The notes beneath the pieces were generated by a model that was given only the letters and a program-made list of their open reading frames with translations, did not search any database and was not told the DNA's origin. A DNA stretch of 64,000 bases from Ceratotherium simum simum (taxonomy: Eukaryota > Chordata > Mammalia > Perissodactyla > Rhinocerotidae), in the NCBI RefSeq assembly GCF_000283155.1, contig NW_004454178.1:8413338-8477337 (forward strand), read 5' to 3'. Both the position numbers and the translations under genes were made by a program. Each line of letters starts with the position of its first letter. Within the stretch, counting starts at the first letter, position 1. This document shows positions 58,530 to 64,000 of this stretch, in pieces.

Positions 58530-59609
58530 TCAGAGGGTGGTGGAAGTGTTCCCCGAAGAGGAACCAACAAAGGAAGGCCTGCTATCCTTGGGCAAGAACT
58601 CCTTGCGGATAAGGCCGTGGATGGCCAAGATCTTGAGGAGTCCGTGGCGAAACTTCTGGCCGATGAAGACATAGATAAGGGGGTTGAGGCAGCTGTGGAG
58701 GAAGCCCAGAATCTCGGTGGCATCCAGGGCCCGGCCAATGTCGTTGCGACGCTCACAGGTCTCCTCGATGACCCGGAGCCTCATGAGGGTGTCTGAGACC
58801 AGGACCAGGTTGTAGGGCAGCCAGCAGAGCAGGAAGACGAGCACGACAGCAAAGATGACCCGCATGGCCCGGTGCTTCTGCCTCATTTGGGCCTGAAACA
58901 GCGTGCGCAGGGTGAGTCCATAGCAGAACAGCATGACCAGCAGCGGCAGGAGGAAGCCAAAGGTCTGGGGCAGGACCCGCATCACCATCCGCCATTTGGT
59001 TGTGTTGGCACCCAAGTCCTCATAGCAGACTGGGCTGGAATCGGGTGGGTTGACGGCCTTGCGGAGGAAGAAGATGGGCAAAGACAGAATGAAGGACAGG
59101 GTCCAGATGCCTAAGCATATGAACTTGACCCAGTTCCGCTTCTGGGTCAGCGTGCGTGTGGCGTGGACGATGGCCAGGTAGCGGTCCACGCTGATGCAGG
59201 CCAGCAGTAGAATACCGCTGTAGAAGTTGACTTCCTTCAGGAGCGAGACGACCTTGCACAGGGTTGTGCCAAAGATCCAGCCCTTTGCCTCGGAGGCAGC
59301 CCAGATGGGCAAGGTCAGGGCAAAGAGCAGGTCGGCTATGGCCAGGTTCAGCAGATAGACATCGGTGACAGAGCGGCTGACCCGGCTGTATAAGACCACC
59401 AGCATCACCAGCGAGTTACCCAGCAGGCTCAGCAGGAAGACCAGCGCGTAGATGATGACCACGGCGTACTTGTTGCGTGTCTCAGTGTCTATCCTACAGG
59501 GACTATTAGATCCGTCTATGGCTGGTGTGCCAGTGAAATTTCCCCACTCATCCCAATAGTCTTCCCAAAAATCACTATCATTCCATAGATTTTCCACAAT
59601 GATAGCCAT
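58530..59609 (-). CDS. CXCR1: CXCR1, C-X-C chemokine receptor type 1
   Basis: 359-residue class A GPCR in one coding exon; the exon opens at 59617 after acceptor CAACTAG and ATG has A at -3 and G at +4. It is the high-affinity receptor for CXCL8 (and CXCL6) on neutrophils (family knowledge). Visible: acidic N-terminus with NDS (10-12) and NFT (24-26) glycosylation sites and C38 (pairs with C285), C118-C195 disulfide, DRY 142-144, CWLP in TM6, NPLIY in TM7. The N-terminus (NFTG, then [16 protein letters not shown]) identifies it as CXCR1. Odd: from residue 56 to the stop it differs from CXCR2 at only 11 of 304 positions and ends in the CXCR2-type tail with STTL. Differences (CXCR2/CXCR1 numbering): K102/E107, A165/T170, L175/F180, L176/F181, F177/L182, Y182/N187, Y185/D190, H236/Q241, G238/R243, K277/E282, A309/V314. 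Intact and presumably functional. Confidence 0.96.
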   Translation of the reverse strand: MAIIVENLWNDSDFWEDYWDEWGNFTGTPAIDGSNSPCRIDTETRNKYAVVIIYALVFLLSLLGNSLVMLVVLYSRVSRSVTDVYLLNLAIADLLFALTLPIWAASEAKGWIFGTTLCKVVSLLKEVNFYSGILLLACISVDRYLAIVHATRTLTQKRNWVKFICLGIWTLSFILSLPIFFLRKAVNPPDSSPVCYEDLGANTTKWRMVMRVLPQTFGFLLPLLVMLFCYGLTLRTLFQAQMRQKHRAMRVIFAVVLVFLLCWLPYNLVLVSDTLMRLRVIEETCERRNDIGRALDATEILGFLHSCLNPLIYVFIGQKFRHGLLKILAIHGLIRKEFLPKDSRPSFVGSSSGNTSTTL

Positions 59610-59617
59610 GGTTTGAT

Positions 59618-60990
59618 CTAGTTGAAAGATTAGAAAGAAAGAAATGTGATTTAGTAACTGAGATTCAAATCATGCTCATCAAAGATATGAGAACATGGCT
59701 GGGGTATCTTTTGCTTCTCTGTTGGTTTGACAGCCAGAGATCCCACCATTTGTCTTCCTTCTTTAGCGGTCGGCTTCCCCGTGTCATCAACCTTCCATAA
59801 CTCCAAGGCTGGGCCTGAGTATAGGACAAGATGGACTACAGAGGAAAAAACTTTGTCGTTGGCCTTCCTACAACAGCCTCAGCTCTACCTACAATTCTTC
59901 CGCTGTACTCTTTTTAGCATTCTCCATCCTCAAGCAAGTCTGTGCCTTCAGACGGGAGGACCAGGTTGGTCTTACACATTCAGGGAAGGGTCAGCATTAA
60001 GCAAAATGGAGGGAAACAAACCTGTTCCCTGATGCCCCTTTCTATGTTATTTCCTCTCCTCTGTTCTTCCCGATTCCTGTTTAACCTTCTCAGAATCTGC
60101 TGAGGGAAGGAAATGATAGCAACAAATTTCATGAAAATGTATTTGAAGCCTTCTCTCTAAAGGAGCAATAAATGTTTTGGTCCTCTGTCTAAAGGAAGTT
60201 TAAGCAGTTGAGAGAAGTCCCCATCTTGGTCCCTGAAATCTCCTCCTAAACATCCACAGAATCGTTCAGCAGTTTTCAAATATTTTTTTCATTGTGAAAC
60301 GCTTTGTTGAAGCAAAATCTTACCAGAAGCCCAATATGTTAAACAGATGAGAGGTTCTCTGCTGGGGAAGGAGAGTGTGTGGCTCTCTCTACCCAGACAG
60401 CCACTATGAGGTTCCCCCAAAAGCCCAGGGCTCTCCAGAGAACAGTCTGGAAAAGTCTGGAAAGTTACCAAGACTGGAAATAAGGACCACTGGTGTCCAG
60501 TCCTCATTCTGTCCTGATTCTGTCATTAATAAGCTGGGAACCTTGAGTCGGCCCTTCTCCCTCCACAGAGTTCAGTTTTCTCATCTGCAAATGGAGCAAG
60601 GCGGAGTAGATAACCCCTGAGTTGCTTCCAAGCCTGAGCTTCTAGAAGTCCATTCAGAGCCACACATTTTACTATGCGGTCTCCTTGCCAGTATTTGCAT
60701 TTTCACAGAAGACAAAGTCTTAGGGCAAAGCGATAAACATCAGATTGGGGAAATGCAGGCGTCCTCCCTGAAAAGAGGGGCAAGCTTGACAGGAGGAGGT
60801 GAGAAGGCTCCTGTCACCAACTACAGCCAGGAATGAGGTCAGAATTGAATACATGGTCACAAAATAGCAGGCAGGAAGCCACCCGCACAGAAATCCTCAG
60901 ATCCCAGAGAAATGGGTGCATTTCCTAAAAGACAGTGAAGTCTGGTCTCCCTGCCCCAAAGAAAGTCAGCAAACAGAGGTGGCTTCCTAC
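59618..60990 (-). other. CXCR1: CXCR1 intron 1, with a MIR at 60480-60630
   Basis: A 1,373-base intron between the non-coding exon and the coding exon; GT donor at the 60990 side and AG acceptor at 59619-59618. A sense MIR is recognisable (GGACCACTGGTGTCCAGTCC, TTTTCTCATCTGCAAATGGA). Confidence 0.7.
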
Positions 60991-61076
60991 CTGAGGCACC
61001 GGCCTGGCGGGTCCAACCGTACGAGCCCGGAGCCCAGAGACCAGAGTGACAGTGGCTAGAGAGAACTTGATGTATA
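60991..61076 (-). other. CXCR1: CXCR1 non-coding exon 1
   Basis: On the minus strand it starts near TATACATCAAGTTCTCTCTA and ends GGCCGGTGCCTCAG followed by donor GTAGGA. It follows the human CXCR1 leader as I remember it, including the CATCAAG start, TTGGACAC-like middle and GGCCGGTGC-TCAG end, so both boundaries are reasonably firm. Confidence 0.75.
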
Positions 61077-61110
61077 AAGGGAAATAAGGAAGCCACGTTA
61101 CAGCACACAT
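61074..61110 (-). promoter_or_regulatory. CXCR1: CXCR1 promoter, proximal part with ETS-type GGAA sites
   Basis: Just upstream of exon 1 are two GGAA cores (plus strand GGGAAATAAGGAAGCC, 61080-61095) and a CTTTATA word at the start site. Human CXCR1 is known to be driven by PU.1 close to its start; these sites are in the matching place. Assignment of the factor is inference. Confidence 0.45.
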
Positions 61111-61900
61111 CCTCTTCCAGCCCTGCCCACGTCTACATCTGAAGAAGAGATTAAGTCAAGGGACCACAGGACATCAGAGACTCCCAGGGTCCATATGTCC
61201 AAGCAGGGGTACCCGGCATGAAGATGGGGTGAAGGGTCCAATATCTGAATTCTCCACTCTATGAATGACCATTTTTATTCTCTTCCTGTCCCTGCATGTA
61301 TTTCCACTTGTTTGTCCCTTAAATTCCCTAGATCACCTTTGAAATCTTCCAACTTGCCTGACATTAATCAAGGGGAAAGGACTTGACGTTTTCCAGTAGA
61401 GACTTCAGAAGGAGGCCACCATTGGAGGGCCTTGTAGGAGCCTCCGCTTAGGGGGCGCTTGGGGGCAATCTGGCGGGAAGGAAGTGGAAGACTGCCCTTA
61501 AGCTGTGTTTGGGCAGCAAGCACACAACTTTACTCGCATCATAGGCTTCCTCGGGGTGGCTTGGGGGCCGGTGGAGATGTTGGTGGAGATTTGGAGGGAG
61601 AACTCACCATCGCCAGACGCTTCTTCGCACAAACGCTGCCAATGGTTGATTGATTAGAATGGCCCTGAGGCTGGGGGCATGGGCCACTCCTGGAGCCTGG
61701 CTGGGCACCAGGGAGACCATGAGAGCTGGGCCATCGGTGGATGGAGGAACCGGGTTAATGTCACTCTGCTCCTCTATCAGTAACGCAGGATGGCTTCTCT
61801 GCACACCTGCCCCAGCTGCTCCTAGCAGCTCATCTCTGTCGCCTGGATTACTCCTCTGGTATTTAATCACTTCTCCACTATAACATGAACCCTGTTGTAC
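61111..61900. other. CXCR1 upstream region, nothing recognised
   Basis: No exon or clear repeat seen. Confidence 0.4.
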
Positions 61901-61915
61901 AGTCATGATTGTGGG

Positions 61916-62182
61916 GTTTTTTGTTTTGTTTTGTTTTGTTTTGTTTTGCTTATGAGGAAGATCAACCCTGAACTAACATCTGTTGCCAATCCACCTCTTT
62001 TTGCTGAGGAAGTCTGGCCCTGGGCTAACATCCGTGCCCATCTTCCTCCACTTTATATGGGATGCCGCCACAGCATGGCTTGACAAGCAGTGCATTGGTC
62101 GGCGCCCGGGATCCGAACCCGCAAACCCTGGGCCGCCAAAGTGGCATGAGCAAACTTAACCACTACGCCACCGAGCCGGCCC
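61916..62182 (-). mobile_element. ERE SINE
   Basis: Antisense ERE beginning with a (TTTTG)n tail, then GAGGAAGATCAACCCTGAAC, CGGGATCCGAACCCGCAAAC, ACCGAGCCGGCC. Target duplication CAGTCATGATTGTG / CAGTAATGATGTG. Confidence 0.95.
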
Positions 62183-62194
62183 AGTAATGATGTG

Positions 62195-64000
62195 TTTACA
62201 CGTCAGCCTTCCCCACTAGACCATGAGCTAGAGAGCAGGGACCCTCTCCAGTTCATCTTTGGACGCTCTGCCGGGGAACAAAGGAAGCGCTCAACCACCG
62301 GTGTAGGTAGACTAAAGGACAGCAGATGTGTCTTCTCTGATCGCTGGAGCATGGATCACCACCACCACTCGGAGCGTCCATCACTTTGGGCCACCGTCAC
62401 ACACGAGAGGTGCCTGAAAGCTTCACCTCCAGGCCACCAGGCTGCTCTGCCTGGCGTGGTTCATTCCCAACCATCCTCTATTGTTTAAAGTCAGCGCCAA
62501 GCTGTTCAAGTGTAAATTCTTCCCCTACCGTAAATGCCAAATTTGTCATGTAGCTGACGCCTACAATTCTGCCACTGGTGAGCATGGTTTGTAAGCTACG
62601 TCATGCTCTTCTCCTGGATTCTCTTATCATGTATAAATAGTAGCAGGAAGTTTAAGGAGACAATCGCCCTGGGCCTACCCATGCTTTGCTTTCACTGACC
62701 TTGAACTATTGTGATCTGATGCCTGGACTAGAAAGGACTTGAAGATGGGGTAGTCCTGAAGGGAGGGAGTGGACAGTCCTTCTCGTAATCATCTAGGGAA
62801 CAGGTAGCTCCTGGGGTGTAAAATGGTGACTGGGGACACAGGAGAGAACAGACTGTCTGGGGCCTGGGCTGCAAAACGCCTCCATGGACTCTACTGGAAG
62901 TGGAGGCGATGGGGAAAGAGACTGTCTGCCACGAGGGGGCGGCAGTCGCTGGACGGGAAAGTCCTTGCAAGGGACCCGTTGAGAAAGCCCAGGGCAAGAG
63001 CAGCCCCATCTAATAGGTACTTTTAAGCTCCTCTTTGTGTATAGTTCCCTTCTGCTTTTCCTAAGCCCTCAGTCAAGGCGGCTCAGCATTCCAGTCTATT
63101 TCAACCAATGACTGGGGTTTAGGGAAGGGTCTGGTCCACCCTCAAGCTGGAGGAGGAAAGAGGAAGCAGCCCTCTGGACATGAGTGGGGGTGGCAATGGC
63201 CGTGGCTTAGGTCTCCAGTGGGAAGATGATCTGGAGGACAAGAGTTGAAAAGACTCTTTCCCCTCAAGGTAGGAAAGAGCACGTCGCTGAAGGAGGGGAA
63301 AAGGCACCCACCTATAGATGAGCTTGGAATATTTATCCACTTGAAACTGTTCCAGCAAGTTCGCCCACCCAACATATCTTTCATGCCTCACTTCCCTCTT
63401 ATCACGGCTCCCTCTCAAATGGATTGATAATGTTCCTAATGGGAAAGCATTTTTCCATGCTGTGCAGAACATCCAGTACCACACATTGCTGTGACATGTG
63501 CAGCCTGAATGCCAGTCCGCTGGCAAAATGCGGAAGTCTCTTCTTGCTACTGTGTTTTTAAAATGATAGCTTCTGTGCAAGACCATGTGAACAGCACAGC
63601 ACGGCTGTAAGCATGTCTGTTTTGTCCCTGTGTCAGCTTTGATGCCAGCATCAGCACCTCCTCACGTTCCTGCAGAAGAACCCACCAGGGACCAAAGGAG
63701 AGACAAGGGAGGTGGAGGAGAGAATTCGCCCCTCTGCCCGGTCATCATCCCCACTGCCACAGTGACAGGTTCAGGGGTAAGGTGTGACCTGAGATGATCC
63801 GCTCAGAGCCAAGTTCAGGAGGGTTGTTTGACGACTGTGGAAAAGCAAGTATGTGGTCTTGTTGCTGCTGGAGGCCGTTTTGCCACCATAAATGGCAAAC
63901 CAGTCCAAGGATAAAAACTAGTACCCGGAGGAAGGCAGAGCCAAGAGGATCACAGAGAAACGGGGCCAGAGTCCTGAACAGACGACGCCCAGAGGTCATC
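62195..64000. other. Intergenic, no gene recognised
   Basis: A short L2-like fragment at 62200-62310 (CCACTAGACCATGAGCTAGA). No conserved exon seen. In human the next gene in this direction is ARPC2; none of its exons is recognised before the window ends. Confidence 0.45.

Larger units (their letters stand above)
57411..59444 (-). repeat. Right arm of the CXCR2/CXCR1 inverted repeat
   Basis: Reverse-complement partner of 34412-36445. The near-identical part is 58000-59444; 57411-57999 is homologous but diverged. Confidence 0.95.

Noticed and set aside
62195..64000. First exons of ARPC2, expected downstream of CXCR1
   Set aside because: No ARPC2-like coding sequence is recognisable; in human it lies tens of kilobases away.

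Overview
This is vertebrate (mammalian) nuclear DNA: three intron-bearing or single-coding-exon genes sit in about 60 kb of non-coding sequence full of MIR, L2, L1, HAL1 and tRNA-derived SINEs. The SINEs are ERE type (head like 'GGCCGGCCCCGTGGCTTAGCG', tail with TTAGCTCAGGGC), which are specific to Perissodactyla, so the animal is a horse/donkey, rhinoceros or tapir; I cannot separate these from the sequence. There is one 968-base assembly gap (14095-15062).

Layout. 1-2041: upstream of RUFY4, with old repeats only. 2042-20212 (+): RUFY4, 11 coding exons that join in frame to a 571-residue RUN-coiled coil-FYVE protein, apparently intact. 20213-34236: intergenic/CXCR2 5' region with an antisense L1, a Tigger-like DNA transposon split by a solo LTR, two candidate CXCR2 untranslated exons, ERE SINEs and an RPL12 processed pseudogene. 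34262-35326 (+): CXCR2, 354 aa in one coding exon. 35327-58529: shared 3' flanks and a repeat-rich spacer (L1, HAL1, ERE). 58530-59609 (-): CXCR1, 359 aa, with its non-coding exon 1 at about 60991-61076. 61080-64000: non-coding. The order RUFY4(+)-CXCR2(+)-CXCR1(-) is the same as on human 2q35.

Biology. CXCR2 and CXCR1 are the tail-to-tail pair of neutrophil receptors for ELR+ CXC chemokines (CXCL8 and relatives). RUFY4 is an immune-cell endosome/autophagy adaptor.

Main observation. The two receptor genes form an inverted repeat whose arms are nearly identical over exactly 1,445 bases (34412-35856 versus 58000-59444), from TM1 through 530 bases of 3' UTR. Identity then falls abruptly to clearly diverged homology that continues into an old L1 present in both arms. 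This is the signature of recent gene conversion superimposed on an old duplication. As a result CXCR1 carries a CXCR2-type cytoplasmic tail, while its N-terminus and a small TM4/ECL2 patch stay CXCR1-like. I see no unknown multi-gene system in this window.
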